A model generated the notes under the pieces. The model saw only the letters and a program-made list of their open reading frames with translations, did not search any database and was not told the DNA's origin. The position numbers and the translations under genes are program-made. DNA of 5,134 bases, from NCBI GenBank assembly GCA_012032965.1, contig JAAUPT010000173.1, positions 1 through 5,134 on the forward strand, read 5' to 3'. This DNA comes from Nitrospira sp. GTDB taxonomy: Bacteria > Nitrospirota > Nitrospiria > Nitrospirales > Nitrospiraceae. This document shows positions 5,086-5,134 of this stretch, in pieces (position 1 is the first letter of the stretch; the number at the start of each line of letters is the position of its first letter).

Positions 5086-5134
5086 TAAAGTCATCTTGAT
5101 GGGGAATCTCACCCGCAACCCCGAGCTTCGGTAC
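5072..5134 (+). CDS. ssb: Single-stranded DNA-binding protein, N-terminal fragment, cut by window edge
   Basis: A GTG at 5072 opens 21 codons to the edge, reading MAGFNKVILMGNLTRNPELR and then Y. This is the signature start of bacterial SSB (first strand of the OB fold with N-K-V-x-L-x-G-N-L-x-x-[DN]-P-E), which coats single-stranded DNA in replication, repair and recombination. The start overlaps the last 14 bases of rpsF in another frame, and a modest Shine-Dalgarno AGGGG (5060-5064) lies 7 bases upstream, so it is translated from the rpsF transcript. rpsF followed by ssb is a very common operon order, and rpsR would be expected next. The GTG start is chosen because MAGFNKVI is the usual beginning of this family. 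Confidence 0.92.
   Translation, partial: MAGFNKVILMGNLTRNPELRY

Noticed and set aside
1..5134. CRISPR array, tRNA, rRNA or insertion sequence
   Set aside because: I saw no regularly spaced repeats, no tRNA-like cloverleaf and no transposase sequence or terminal repeats.

Overview
The window (about 55% GC by eye) looks like chromosomal DNA of a Gram-negative-type bacterium. The layout and the S6 and SSB protein sequences remind me of Nitrospira/Nitrospirota, but that is recognition from memory and not a search result.

Layout. Positions 1-177 (minus) carry the first 59 residues of a Fic-family protein with a DUF4172-type N-terminus, cut by the window edge. A 15-bp perfect inverted repeat at 219-253 overlaps the stop codon of the next gene. 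Positions 241-3300 (minus) are one damage-tolerance DNA polymerase gene, dnaE2 (imuC), broken here into three reading frames by two single-base indels. Positions 3297-4466 (minus, probable true start 4479) are imuB, a Y-family-like protein without catalytic acids that overlaps dnaE2 by the four bases ATGA. Positions 4480-4736 are a divergent intergenic region. It has a candidate imuB promoter with an operator-like inverted repeat, a candidate rpsF promoter, and leader hairpins. On the plus strand follow rpsF (4737-5085, ribosomal protein S6, one frameshift) and the first 21 codons of ssb (5072-5134).

How the genes work together. ImuB and DnaE2 are two parts of the ImuA-ImuB-DnaE2 mutasome, which is usually SOS-induced. 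DnaE2 supplies catalysis and ImuB supplies contact with the beta clamp. No imuA or lexA lies next to the pair here. The rpsF-ssb pair belongs to the common rpsF-ssb-rpsR-rplI ribosomal/SSB operon and is a separate transcription unit.

Main caution. Two single-base indels are clear in dnaE2, one is clear in rpsF, and one is probable at the imuB start. All lie in A/T homopolymers. Because S6 is a core ribosomal protein, the simplest reading is consensus sequencing error and not four real mutations. The repaired genes look intact: about 1019 aa for DnaE2, 393 aa for ImuB and 115 aa for S6. I see no convincing new biological system. The most useful leads are the operator over the imuB promoter, the rpsF leader structure and the palindrome at the dnaE2 end.
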